DNA of 64,000 bases, from the NCBI RefSeq assembly GCF_002443255.2, contig NW_019211456.1, forward strand, positions 48,048,486 through 48,112,485, written 5' to 3'. Below the pieces are notes generated by a model that saw only the letters and a program-made list of their open reading frames with translations, had not been told where the DNA came from and searched no databases. This DNA is from Varroa destructor. Lineage: Eukaryota > Arthropoda > Arachnida > Mesostigmata > Varroidae. Made by a program: the position numbers and the translations under genes. Below are positions 10,201 to 23,479 of the stretch, in pieces. Each line of letters opens with the position of its first letter. Positions within the stretch are counted from its first letter, which is position 1.

Positions 10201-11935
10201 ATTCCGTGTATAAACTTGCTCAGGCGAAATTTCTGATTTAACATAAGCACAATGATGTCATAGGTTTACAAGCCTACTTAAATTCGTGGAATACGGCCCT
10301 GCACACAAGGATAGATTATACTAAGCCAGCGCAGTTTTTTTGGCAAACAGCTGGGGAATCTTATTATCTAATGAATGACATGCAGTGATGAGGGACGAAA
10401 TTAGGTGACAGATTTGTATATATTAGGGATCAAAATTAGCTTTTATCTCAGCAACAAGTAAACTCATATGTACGTTCAAGATGAAGATATCATATCGATA
10501 TGTTTTTTGAAGCTTACCTTTGCGTAAACAGCCTTATTGCCCATTTCATTTGAAGTCGATGAATTATAAGGATACGATAGAAGTAAAGCATAGGAAAGGA
10601 AATTTAGTTTTTTCGTGTTATCTACTAAGCTCGGAAATAGATGAATTTTTAAATAGCTGCCTTAGGTACTAGCCATGTATGCTTTCATTGTAGCACGATA
10701 AAGTTAGAACACGTATTTGTGTAATTCTGATATAGAACTAAAGTATTGTAAATAAATAACATGACGCTCGCAATAAATCTAATAATACGTCGACAAATCA
10801 AGAAAAGATCTAGAAAGGCTGGACCAAACTGGCCTATGCACTACTATACAACTATATATTACTACCAAACATGGAATAGGCTTCATCTTATTTAGCAATG
10901 ACTGCTACGAACAAACAAAGCGCCGTAATACAGCATCTGTTAGAAATACGCTTTTACAATAATACTAATCTATACATTAGCTCTAGGCTGTATATGGCGC
11001 CGTGCCAATATATAACTGACTCACCATGATTACCTTGGAAAAATTTTAGATCAACAGTATATATCGTCTAGCCGGATAAAATGAAAGGTTTCGCATTAAG
11101 AAGGCTACCCACTAATGTTATTGATTATGATTCTTTGGATATGATGTTTACTTGTTAATAGGCTGCAGTAAATTGCAACGGTTCCTAAAAAACAAAGCGA
11201 TTAGCGTTAGTCAAAGCTAGCTAATATGCGGTATATGCATTGTTAAAAAGTCAAAAGGTATGTATTTCTCTTTGACGACTTGAATCGGTATTAGTTGAGT
11301 TTACAAATGAGACAAATAAAATCAGAACAATCTTTATCAAATTTTAGCGGAGGTTAAAGGGGCTGCTACCTTTGCCGCCTTTTTCTTGGCACTTGATTAC
11401 CAGGGCTTGTATTCACCGTTTCTTTGAGAAATCTAATTCCAAGAGGCCCAAATCAGTGACTGCTAATAAATACTATCCAATGCAAGTAAAGAAGCAATTT
11501 TAAATTTTAAACTGCTGTCCCGTAGTATATGTTTGTGTTCGGAATATATGGTTGTGCTTGGAAGTTAGTTGATCAGGTTGTATCGTTAATTCGAGTTTAA
11601 AAGCGTCGCTAATGGTATTGCTACTCGTATTCGTGTGCTTTAATCGTCGCCACTAACTTGGTAGCGTAAAATAATTAATGAATAATATAGATAATTTTTT
11701 TTGAAATAGTACTACATGAATAATACAATATAGGATTTCAAAAATAATTTATCATAATGCTTATAAAATTGAAACACGAGCACCTTTTTTAAATCCTTAA
11801 TGCTTTTAAATCCTTTTTTATATCCTTAAGTCCTTAATGTTACTTTTTTTTTTAGTTCTCTACTTTTATCTCTTAATCGAACATTCTCCGTAAATGCATT
11901 GGAGTTTCATTGTGGAGTTAATGATATTTCATATC
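7234..11935. other. Intergenic, no gene seen
   Basis: AT-rich sequence with stops in all frames. Short open frames at 8084-8299 and 8353-8619 (+) have no recognisable domain. No RNA gene or clear repeat was found. Confidence 0.5.
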
Positions 11936-12870
11936 GAGCTCAGGTTTTAAAGGTGCATATGAAAAGGGTGCGTTTTAGACGCCTGCCCTACTACGCATTT
12001 TACCGAAATAAAAACAATACGAGATATTTATACCTATACAAAAAGGTTCGTTCAAAATTGTGCAAAATTAAAGGACAGCATCTTCGAACTGCGGGGTGCA
12101 CATTTGTCTGACCAGCCGTGTGAGATCGATAAGGATCGAGTGAAGGTATTCTAGAGGAATATAGTGTGCGAACAATTTTTTAACTTGGACGAACTGCAGT
12201 CATATGATTATCAACAAGCACCTTAGATCTATACCTACTCAAAAATGAGGTGTCTAAGCGCTAAATAAACTAAACGAATACCACAAAGAAATGAGGCTTC
12301 CCAACATTTCGCTCGGCACTGAGACACGGACACGAAGAGAAGTTTCTCCACAGCGTGTTCACCAGTGTCGAGAAGTGGCGCTTTCACGTCAGTATAAAGC
12401 AGATAATAAAGGACAGCTTTAGAAGATACGCCAATAACTTAGCGAGATCTTTATTTCAAGAAAATTATGATTTGTATCTGGTAGAGCTAAAGGGTCTTTC
12501 TTCTCTGTTGAGAAACGTTTGACAAGACTGGTCCAGTTATATGGTCCAGTTATGTTGGGTGACCGAGGCTAACCAACACAACAAACCCAATAGACGGGGC
12601 TAAGTCATTCTTCTCAACGACAGTGCCAGGACTGCGACAGCAGCTCCGCAAAAACCTGAATGGCCAGTTTTGTACCATCCACCAGATTTTCCAGACATGA
12701 GTCCGATAGATAATTATCTTTTCGAATCAAATAAAGTTAGTAATTACACATTTTGGAGTGAAGAAGTTCTTAAAGGCTGGCTGGATGAATTTTTTAGTGC
12801 CCGACCTTAAAATTTCTGGCGGAAAGAATAAATCAATAAATGGTTTGGAAGGTGACAGATAGTTATGAGG
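11936..12870 (+). mobile_element. Decayed, nearly full-length mariner transposase
   Basis: The order of a mariner transposase is kept but broken by stops and frame shifts. An N-terminal stretch resembling the first helix-turn-helix (FRRLPYYAFYRNKNNTR) is near 11966. DQPCEIDKDRVKV follows near 12102, and IINKHLRSIPT near 12206. LNDSARTATAAPQKPEWP, near 12616, is the degraded HDNARPH region. YHPPDFPDMSPIDNYLFES lies near 12676 (the HPPYSPDLAPSDYHLF motif of the family). WLDEFFSARP near 12780 is the DEFFASKP counterpart. The length of about 0.9 kb fits a mariner ORF. A 12-base stretch (TGGTCCAGTTAT) is duplicated in tandem near 12529-12556. Confidence 0.85.
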
Positions 12871-15800
12871 AGTTGTGTTTGTTTGTAGTAGAATTTGAAT
12901 GAAATGTTGCCTTTTTTATGACGTAAAATGAACCAGATTTTCTATGTATTTATGCTTTAACCTAATAATCACGTTACATCTAAATGAACTGTTCTACCAA
13001 TAGCGTTTATTAATGATGAAGTTATTCATTAATTGTTTGTTTAGGTGCCTCTAGCAAGTCCAGTTGTGTGATTGGCGGCTGTACCACAATTGAGTGCACA
13101 TCGATCCTCACAAAGGTCGTGTTATATCAACGTTTTGCGAAAACTTGAAAACGTGAGGCCATACCCACGTATTTCTGTGATCTTTAATAGGCCAGTAGAA
13201 ATGTGTGAGATTGTCTGATAAACTGCTTATCGATCTCAATGTCTACTGTACAAGCTCTATCGGGCTATCAATTAATCACTAATGTGTACAACATATTAAG
13301 CTAACTCCATCAGCAGTTAAGTAAAAATTATTTAGGAACATACATACAGGTCTGAGGTCACTGATTCATACCTATTCGACCCTCACTCTCCAAAATACCT
13401 ACCACATTTGTTTAACTTGATCTTCTTTAATGTTAGCAAGGTACGCGGATAAGCCTGTTTAGTACGTTTCTGCTTCAGTTATTTGCGATGTGAGATCTCA
13501 TGTTTATCCAAACTCTATTACCTATAACGTTAGCGCTGTTTATAGAACACTCAAAATGTACGCTCCCTTTCCCATCTTACTTATGGGATCTTCCAGTGCT
13601 TAGCTTTACCTTCTAATTAAAAAAAAACAATTCTTAGCAACTTATAAAGCAATAACGATATTTAAGTAATATTGCGATATATATAACGATTGCGTAATAT
13701 CTCCGTCCAATTCTTGTTAATGTTAGGGTTTATAAGTCCCTTTTTACTTCAGGACCATTGACCTCGATAAGTATACTGCTAGCCTTTTCCCTTTCAGTAA
13801 GTAAACTTCGTGCGAAGGCACATATCAACAGAGAACATAATAGTAGGAGTTTTCCAAGTTCATTCTTTCGTCTTGCTTTTGAATTTGCTTTCGAACAGAG
13901 TTTATCACTACGCATGATCATCTACTTGGCTACCTCCTGGTTCAAGTTGTGAGCGGTTGAAAACTTCTTATTTGTCTTGAGGTTGTTGCTTTTTTTTTGA
14001 AAAACCAGGACCGAGTGGCTCCGATAGCTCAGTCGAACCATGTTTATCTGTCCGATTTCAAGGCCTGCTCCTGCTATTTTTCGCTTTCCTGCTATAAATC
14101 AGGATTCCGCTAAGGGAGTGAATGCTTCTTTCTGCACAGCTTCGTTTCTTTCTCCCTCGTTCTTTGTCTGGACTGCCCTCTGATGATGAAATGATTGGAT
14201 ATAGATTTATCTGAATCGGAAAGGGCGAGTTTCCTTCTATCCTTTCCTCACAAAAGAAGCTTGTTTCGACTCACGCTCTGCAACTGCGCAACGTGTAAAA
14301 CGGCCACGAGCTTGATAGAAATATTGCACATTTCGTATGCATACATCTCCCTGCCTGCCTTCACACTGGCGTAATGACAGATATTTATATGGATGGATAT
14401 ACCTATATATATGGAAGGACAACTTCTACGAGATAGATATCCCCTAAAAATTATCGGTTGTATTCCCGTGACTACCCAGATAAGCTAGAAAGGTGGAAAC
14501 TTATTATGGGCGATATAAACATTAACGTAAGCGGCTCAGCTCGAAATTAGCTTGGGCAATCTGACCATTTAGGCGAGCTACAAATGGGCTAAACTGATGC
14601 TATCCAAAATGGCTGTCACAGCACATAGTTCTCTGTCTGCATTTAGCTTTTAATTAACATTACGCTTCGCAAGGCACCCTTTTCCATGAATAGCTCTAAC
14701 TAAGCGGAGCATAGATCATTGTAATATCATGCCAAGTTGTAGCCAGCCATCTGTTTCTCGCCAGTGCTGTACATTATCATGTCAATAATGCACACTTTTA
14801 GTATTTTACCAATGCAACATGGAGCTTCAAATAAAAAACTGTGTCAACCTTTGAAACATAAACGGTTGGAACGGTTATGGTTCCGTAAAGGGATATTTAT
14901 TATTTATTAAAATATAATTTATTGCATATATCTAAATATTCGTGCTGAAGTAGGAGTATTTAATGACGTATATACCTTTTGTTCCCGACTCATACAATCT
15001 AAAAGATATTCATTATAGTAGCTAAATTTGAGGATACGATCATATCAATCACGGTTTATCGGTGTTGTTAATGGTTTCAAACATCTACGTATTATATTTA
15101 AATTGTTCGATCCGAAATTTTGGAGGTAGCATGTTTGTCGTTGTTTAACAGCTAATGTTGTAGGTGCATGGATCCGCATAAAAACTTAAGAGAAACCTTT
15201 AGAGACGTGGTATAACGAATTAGGCGTTCATGCTAGCTAAAAATAGGTGAGGCATTAATATGCCCAAACACAGTTAGGTATAGCAGTTCCACTTTATATT
15301 TGATCTATGCACTCCTACCGGGCAAAATTTCCTGCACCAAGATCGTTTCGAGTGTGGAGGGTCATGATTCGCGTGATGATCGAGCTCCCAAACACGAATA
15401 TTTCAGTCATTTTTAACTTGCCAGTTTATTCAAAGCAACAAGCACTTATCATACATGCTGCTCTGCTTGCTACAGTCGAGTCGTCATAGTAATGTTCTAT
15501 TATGGCACTGCATAGTCATTCAACGATCCACTTCTCTGTACATGCGCCTGGTTTATTTATTCAGTGAAGTATTATTACCGTGATCACTCTAGTAAATTCC
15601 TAATTGTATCGTCACAGTGTCTGGGACAAGTTAAGGAGAAATTATCATTGCTTGTTTAGAGGCTGCATGAAGCAAAATGTTGAATTAAGCGTTTTATATA
15701 TACTGACAGAGGCATCCCTTATCGACGTGTTTGGTTAACGTGACTGCCATTCATGTCGATCATGCTTTTAAATCATTGTTCAGCATTGCTTGCCTTAAAC

Positions 15801-18800
15801 TAATCATAACAGTGGGAAAAATAACAGTGTAGACCCGTTAAGGTTTGGCCAAAATAAGCCTAGCGTAAATATTTAAATCAAACGGATTTCAAATTTGAGC
15901 TCATAGTGAGCTAAAGCTCTAAAATTTCAAGGGTACAGAAGGTGCGAAAAGGCGCATAAAAAATCTGTTGATCGTGTGCACCATTTGAACTCTTCAATTA
16001 ATGATTGATACTCCCCTCTCAAAAACAATTCCTTGATCTTTGCATCGACACTATCACTACAAATAGCGTTTTTTTGGCCATTTTTAAAGGTGAATGACTT
16101 CAATCGTAGGCTTCGGGCAATTAATGAAATTCATAATCTCGACGGATAGTTCGTCCGGCGTGAGAGCACTAGACCATAATGAATCTGCGCTCATGTCCGC
16201 GTTTAGACGCGAACCTTCTGCCTTCGGAATGGTGAACTTGTGATTTTGTTTTAGAAACAACTATCTTTTAATGTTAAGAATAGCGAGCGAGTGTTTTCTG
16301 CTACGACAAATGATATGATTGCCAGTCATCTGGTCATTTATTCTACACATTCTATATATCTGTTGGTGGCCACTTCATTAAAAACGAATTTTCGAGCAAT
16401 CACCAAAGATTCACCGCGTGCGATTTTATAAGGCATGGCGCAACGAGACGCTCCACGCTAACACGGGCTTAGAATTTGCATTAGTAGTTTATTTTTGCGA
16501 TTGTTATCGTCAACTAAATATAGTTTATGGCCGTTGGTCTACCGGAATAATACGAGACCGATGATATATGGACAGCTCATTCAAGGGCAGAAGAACCGTT
16601 TTAATTAGCGAGATATGTTTCAAACTTGTAGGGCAGTGTACCGTGTGGAGAGACACGCAGTACAAACTACATTATTTTAAAATTGTGTAACGTTCTTGAC
16701 TGAAATAGTAACAGGCGCATACTTAGAAATGCCCGTACGCTTCCGCATAAATAGTGTTTCCGTGCTAGAGAATGCTAGAGAAACGTAAAGAGCACCATTT
16801 TTAGCCTTTCGACTTTTTTAAGGTAGGTTTTTTCTAGCACATGCGAGTATTTTCTTGGGCTCCTTCTATTGAAATTCAAGTATGGCTTGAATTTTTTTTC
16901 TATTACGTAGGTAGTGTGTGCATAAGTGAACTATATATATGTGATGAATTCTACAGCTATAAGGTGACAACCGAGCTGACTTTAACAAACGAGGTGAGTC
17001 GGTTTGAGGATCACATATGAAGGCTTTCAGCTTCCAAGGATTCTTATTGATTCAAATGACCTTGACCCTGCGACGCCTCAATCGGTCCTGCATATAGCAA
17101 TATGAAATCGACGGGCGACCTCAATCCAACAATATAACCATAACAAACTTCCTAATCAATATTGGGTACTAAACACCAAGACAGCACAACTGGATGACTA
17201 ACTGGTTAGGTTAGGTTTGTCCAACGGTATTTAGGAATTGTTATAGTAAGTCGCCGAAATCATATTATCATTGGTGAAACTTTACGAAGGGTTCAGTCGC
17301 TGCTCGACAAGAGGAATCAGGGCAAAACAAAGTGATTCCAAAAGTTTTTCGTTTCGATCGTCCGGAACTACAGACCATGGCACTTCCATAGGGTAGCACT
17401 CCTCTCTGTAAAGCATGATGCAATCATATTCTAAAAATATATTTTCAAGCCTAATATAAAGCTGGTATAGTTCATATATCACGTAGTAACTAAAAGATTC
17501 TATAATATTAGGTAATTAAAATGCTGCTTTTCTCACTCGTTTAGACTATACGGTGCAGAAGGGCTGCACTTTGATCTCTTTCACGATGACACAAAATCAA
17601 AACAGCTTGAACATGTCTCGTCTAAGAATATTGTTCGCATAGACCTTCCGTGCTATAGAGTGTGACGATGAACCGAGAAGGTCTACTTATCATCATAGTA
17701 AATTACTATCTATCATGCGATAGAAAACGGCGCAATTTCTACAGTTCATACAATCCCTAGGCTAGAATTAGCAAAAAAAAAAAAGAAGAAACAATTAAAA
17801 AAAAAAATGTAGTATTCGTGCTATCGAGCCAATTAAGCAAATACTTAAACGAATTCATTTGTTCTAGAACAATCTATATTCTTCGGAAAAGTATTGAAAA
17901 AAAATCGCTAAATGTGGTTTGCAAAATTGCTAAGATCAATTATCGAGTTTCGTAGTGCTCATAAGCTTAAGAGCTTTAAGCTAGACTTCATTTCTCCATA
18001 TGCCTATCCGGCTGTATATGTACTAATTAAGTTCGACATCCTTCAAGGGAACAACGAGAACCGCCAGTAAGAATAAACGCTAACAGAACAATGTCTAATC
18101 GGTTTTAGCGTGCAACATCAATCGCCAATCAGTTGGTAATGGGCCGAAGTTTACGGCTGTCTCTGTGACGGCCGTTTTTAGTTCTTGAAACATTTCGTCC
18201 TAAATTAGTTACAGATAACAAGATATAAGACGAGGCTTGTCTATATTAGGCCCTACTACGTATCGCTGTTTTTTAAATTTCAATCGGGTTACTTCTGTAA
18301 AAATATCCTAGTTTCTGAACCTAACCTACTTCTCAGCTCGAGTGTTTTACATGCCTCGTTTTCCAATGGATCGTGATTAAAACTATGAAGTTATCATTGA
18401 ATCTGGTTGAGCAATACAAAAGGCGGTTCTAGGAACCGCAAAATGAGTAGTTCAGTCTAGATGAATCAGCGGAGTGAGTCGTGTACGAGCAGGCCGATAG
18501 CTTTCTGTTTAGGCCTAGCTTTTAGGGCAGTAAATTTGTTTCATCGCTTTTCGAAAAACAGCCACTGTTCTCCCGGTAAACGCGATTAGCCAGTATTTTT
18601 GCTTATAATGTTGGTCTTCGATTAAAGTATCGTATATGCCCACTATATTTACAAAACCTACCATGTCCTTAATGCTACCTAAAACCTCGAGAACCTCTAC
18701 GCTAGTCTTACGAGTTTCTTAGCTTAATAAAGGACCTTTAAAAGGCCGAACTGTCTGAAGAACGCCAAAGCTATCAGTTTGGAACAGAAGTAATGGCGTT

Positions 18801-19746
18801 TGTCTTCAAATGGTCCTTTTTTTTCCTCCATTGTCTGTTTACGTTTACATCCAGGATTCAAAAGCATCCTCCTTCTCTCGCTTTCCCGTAAGCTTGTTGT
18901 TAATTTTATTGCGCACTGGGCACACCCGAACTTAAGCCTCAGAAGCATCTTCAGCACCAACCATCTGTCTATTTCGCCTTTTGCCGAAGTCGGCAAGCTG
19001 CTAAAATATACTTGTGTCATGTAAGGTGTGGACCCCCACGCCTGGAAGTTCCACTGAAAGGTGGGTTATTCAATGAAGTAATGTCGTTGTGACACTGAAG
19101 GGTGCGCCTTGCCCCGGTCGTTCGAAATCAATGAAGACCGTTTAAAGGCACTTTTACAGGAGGATATACAGGAAAGAAGATGAAAATTGCCCAAAAAATC
19201 GAGTTTTAGTCATCTGTCTATCGGCTGGCACCTTAAATCTTTGGGCCTTAGGAACTAATTTAGACATTACGAGCTTGAATGCCGCATAAACTGGGCGAAA
19301 AGCGAAGTGAAACATAACTTTCCATTGACTCTCATCTCGTCTGGCCAACAATCAACTAAAACAGGCTTATACACACACCAGAAATAGGCTAGTTTTTTTT
19401 CTTCGCAAACTTCTACGTTTAAAATAAAGATATTTACGTTTGATGTTGGGTTTTAAGGTTGCCCGAAAGTATCTTATCAAATCTTTTCATTATTCAAAGT
19501 GTCAGGTAGCAGAGAAGGCGAACGGACAATGTATTGCCAAGTTGATTATTTTCATATATGCAGAAGCTTCAATAAAACAGAAAAAATCATGTTTCAAGTT
19601 TTACTTATCAAAGTCTTAGGAATTAAAGTACACTAATATTCCATGTCGTATAACTATATAGAAATACTTAGACAACTTTCCCGTTGCTCCTGGAGCACCT
19701 AACGTGTCTCATTTTGCATCCAAGACATTACAACTTTGATTGGAAC

Positions 19747-19749
<3 letters not shown>
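12871..19749. other. Intergenic, no gene seen
   Basis: AT-rich sequence with short open frames only (for example 13758-13952, 15307-15489 and 18800-19024 on +; 18724-19020 on -), none with a recognisable domain. A tRNA A-box-like string lies at 14025 without a tRNA fold. Confidence 0.5.

Positions 19750-19787
<38 letters not shown>
19750..19787. repeat. (TA)n microsatellite
   Basis: Uninterrupted TA dinucleotides over 38 bases. Confidence 0.97.
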
Positions 19788-19790
<3 letters not shown>

Positions 19791-20387
19791 TAACATTAAT
19801 TAGTGTAATTTGTCGGTAGATAAGCACATTATGAATTTTTTCTTCATCATGATTTTGTTGGTCTATTTGTTTTTTGCCCAAGTATAATGAGCTCAGACTG
19901 CACCTAATTAATGTGTGACTTTCAAGAGGAAGTCCCCCGGTCATTTATACTATAAAACTGTTTCGTTCTGACACGCTTCTCAATTCACTCATGCGCTACG
20001 AAGAACGAAGAACAGTATTTAGGAGTAATTTCCGTACATATAATAGCGCATTTCAATGCTCTGATAATAATTAAATATAACCGCGTCGTTGACCTGTGTA
20101 TGGCAAGCGTTTTTTCATTTTCTGACTATAACCTAATTGGGTTCAGGTCAGAGGATGCGTGAACGCGACCAGACCACCCGCAAGTAATCGTAACATCGCC
20201 AATGTACAGATTAATTACAAGAGTCGTCTTTTTTTTTATGTTGAGAGAAAGGCAAAAAACAGCGCAGCCGTATGGATATAAGCACCAGATAAGACGGCCA
20301 AGCTAACAAGGCTAGGCCAACGATTAGGGTTTTTTTGGCTTTCTAAGCCCTCACCATAGGCAGTGTTGCCTGTATCTGGCTTGTGCT

Positions 20388-20403
20388 TGCATGTATACAT
20401 GCA
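20388..20403. repeat. 16-bp perfect palindrome
   Basis: TGCATGTATACATGCA equals its own reverse complement. It opens a GC-rich stretch with further hairpins. Confidence 0.9.
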
Positions 20404-20412
20404 GCGTCTATT

Positions 20413-20495
20413 TGGCGCGCTCTACACCCCCACTAGGGACCCGTAGAGATCTGCGCCATCTGCATTGTTGCGTTGTTGGCTGCATACAACAGCCA
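20413..20495. other. GC-rich island with two hairpins
   Basis: TGGCGC (20413) and CTCTAC (20420) pair with GTAGAG (20443) and GCGCCA (20453), giving 12 base pairs around a small asymmetric internal loop. The apical loop contains CCC and GGG that can pair again. A second stem, TGGCTG (20477) with CAGCCA (20490), follows with a seven-base loop. The region is much richer in G and C than its flanks. Function unknown. Confidence 0.45.
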
Positions 20496-23035
20496 CGGTT
20501 GATAACGTCTCTTAAACGAGTATTGATCTAAGAAGATTATGAGATGGCAATGTCTTAGGTTAACATTATCATTGCTGACATGAACGTCCTTTACGGAAAG
20601 TCTGCACGCGAGGATGTTTCGAGGCGTACCGATATAATTTAGTCCTGATACTATATAGTTAGATTACCTAGGTTACATAAGCGATATAGGAGGGATAAAT
20701 TGAATTGATGTTTTTTTACCCTAATTCGTTTTCCATGTAACAGATGGCATGACATTCGCGAATAAAAAAAAAAATATTATTTTGCACCCGTGAGTGTGTT
20801 AGAGAATAAGCAAGCTAAAAGAACCACTCATTCAGTGAAATAGTAAAAATACAAAGTCATTAATATTTGTTTCCAGCTACGCTTCTACCAGGAACTTACG
20901 TATCGTATTATGGCGGAAAAAAGAAGGTGTTTCTTTTACGAAAACCGGTGCGCCGGTGACTATTTGCTTTTTCATCGAGAATGATTAGATTGACCGTTAA
21001 AGCACAAGGGTATCATTTCAAATTTGTCGTGCCCTTGTTATATAGCTTCGACCTAATTAACGAAACGCCTTGGATGAAATAACCAGAAATCTACAATGTA
21101 TCTCACTATTATTTCTGAGGTTGTCGTTGGCACCCTTTCGTTAGTTCTAAGGTTTTGATCATATATGTCTACGACATGAAACGTACTATGCAGCGCTAAT
21201 GAATGTTTTAACCTTAATATATTTAAGTCTCTACCTTACAATTGAGGGAGAGTGGGAGAATTTCTAGAATGCGTGTCGTAATCATCCTGTGATTTCAAAT
21301 TTTTACATATAACCTTTGCTGCAGGAAATGTTTTTGGTTGCGAAAACTATAAAAAAATTGTATTATTGTGCCTCTTATGTTGTATTCATATCTTTATCTA
21401 CTGATAGACCGCTTAGTTATCGAATATAGACTCGTTTCCAAAACTGAGCATCTGAAACTGAAGACCACTGAGCATCAATTGCAATACCGTATACAAACTC
21501 CTCTTTAAGTAACAAATACTTTTATACTACTGGCGAAATGGCCTAACAGTCTTGTGAGCGTTCTGTTAGCATGCGTATAGAACACGAGAACAGAAAATCT
21601 ATCTATTTATTAACTATTAAATGTCTACGGTAGCAAGTCTGTCTGACACAAATAGGCCTGTTCGCGAGTGCAGATTGGACTGATTTTTTTGGTACAACGT
21701 AGTCCTGAAAAAACGTCCACAATAAGGACCTAACATAGGTCTATCTCCCCGCACAGACCACTCCTTACATCTACCACGCTATTTAACTCCACTCGATCTG
21801 ATACCAGGCAATGACAGACAACAAGGCTGATCAACGTCCTGCCTACTGTGAACGTGAGGCGACGGTTGTAAGGTTGATTTTTGTAAGACTATCACTATAT
21901 TGCACGGACAACTGTGCCAACTTTCGAACGCTTGCGAGAAAACTATACAGGTAGGAGTAATAGTATGTTATGTTTTGTACGAAATTTTGTTTAAAACACA
22001 GCACAGCCGCCTACATCTTCTGTCATCTAGACCGTCTAGCCATCGCTGAGCCCTTACAAGGTATATTTCATAAAGTCAATTCATATATTTGGCACTTAGC
22101 AACAGCTAAAGTCTGAGGAGACACTCGCATCATTGTTGATACTAACCGACGATTACTAGACGAGGTTGGAGCTGATCTTCTACAGAGATCCCATAAAAAA
22201 AACTTGGAGCAACTGGGAAAGAGTACTAGTTTTAACTAGAGTATGGTCCTAGGCTAAGGTGTGTAAGGCTGGAAGCTATCATACACGCACAGGCTGAGTG
22301 AAATATGCACGCTTTCTAGTAAATATGTTTAAGTTAATTTGACTTATTTCCTTGAATAAGAAGATATATGCAGTGCGTCAATGAATTATTTGGAAAAAAA
22401 AATACGCAAAAATGATAGGAAAACGACATCATTGCAGCTAGGTACCCGTTCTCTGCTAGTATAGGGTGCTATACAGTAATATTCTAGCTGGAAAGTTTCA
22501 ACGGTGGACACAATTTACACAGTATGTTCTCAGGAGAGCTGGAATGTTCGATGTAACTTGTACTAAGCATTAGAGCATGTTATGGCACAACTGCAGAATC
22601 GCAGTAGGATGTTTCAATAATACAACGAAAAAAAAAGTATACGTGGAATAACTGTCACGGGATGACCATTGGTAAAAAAAAATTAAGCGAGATAGACAAA
22701 GTTGGCGTAACAGGATGATGCGTTCGGTATTGCGGGATCTCAGGAGATTTGAGCAGAGCTGCTGTAGGCTAATTTATATGGTACATACCAGATGGTGTCC
22801 GGCGAATCAGATCCGTTCAGATTACAACAGGCTGATGAAACAGTGGCTAAATACCAACGGGTTAAGCGGACAAGATAAGTGATATAGTTTGCACCAGGCT
22901 GGCTGTAGTACCAGTCGCTGACCTTTTTTTGAATTACCAGCATAATAGGCCCGACGGGAATTCGACTGGCCCGTCGAGTCAAATACACAGTCGATATTAC
23001 GCTCTACTAAGTCTTAAGTAGCAGGTTTCGCCCTA
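20496..23035. other. Intergenic, no gene seen
   Basis: AT-rich, with A and T runs. The open frame at 22740-22988 (-) has no domain I recognise. Confidence 0.5.
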
Positions 23036-23153
23036 TTAGAAAACGCATTACGCTGATACTTCTCTTAGATAGCTCATGCTAGACGTACTTTTACGCACTC
23101 GCAGCTATCCCGTTGCATTTATTTTTCCCGTCTAGCCCATTACCCTGTAGTGT
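23036..23153 (+). repeat. Left copy of a 118-bp inverted repeat
   Basis: From TTAGAAAACGC to CTGTAGTGT this arm matches the reverse complement of 26669-26786 over 118 bases, with three mismatches seen by eye. Similarity stops abruptly on both sides. Confidence 0.93.
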
Positions 23154-23479
23154 AGTTAGTAGCAGGTTAGAGTGGTCCTGTTGGGATGAGCTTATCGGTT
23201 TCTAGAGTTGTAACCTAGAAAGGTCTGCTAGGATGGTAAAGCCTACTGGATATAGCTCGCTTTTTCGTATAGCGTAATATTAATTTGGTTGGTCATAAAC
23301 CAGCAACTTTTTGCCCATTTTCATATTTAAAAGCAATGACACATCAGCGTTTGCGCACACCAAGGTAGCTATCAGCATCGTCCGCGCTGATATATCAGGT
23401 TGGAAACAAGTTATTGCGTTAAAAAACTTTACCACTTTTCCTCACTTGTTATATATTTTTGGTATGCCGTTTAAAAGTA

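Noticed and set aside
14011..14070. tRNA-like string with A-box TAGCTCAGTCG and a weak B-box
   Set aside because: The acceptor stem does not close, the A-to-B spacing is about 15 bases too short, and the B-box (GATTTCAAGGC) deviates. At best a SINE head relic.
17203..17217. GGTTAGGTTAGG resembling the arthropod telomere unit TTAGG
   Set aside because: Only about two and a half units; chance is enough to explain it.
18724..19024. Overlapping open frames on both strands
   Set aside because: No domain recognised, no splice context; typical chance ORFs.
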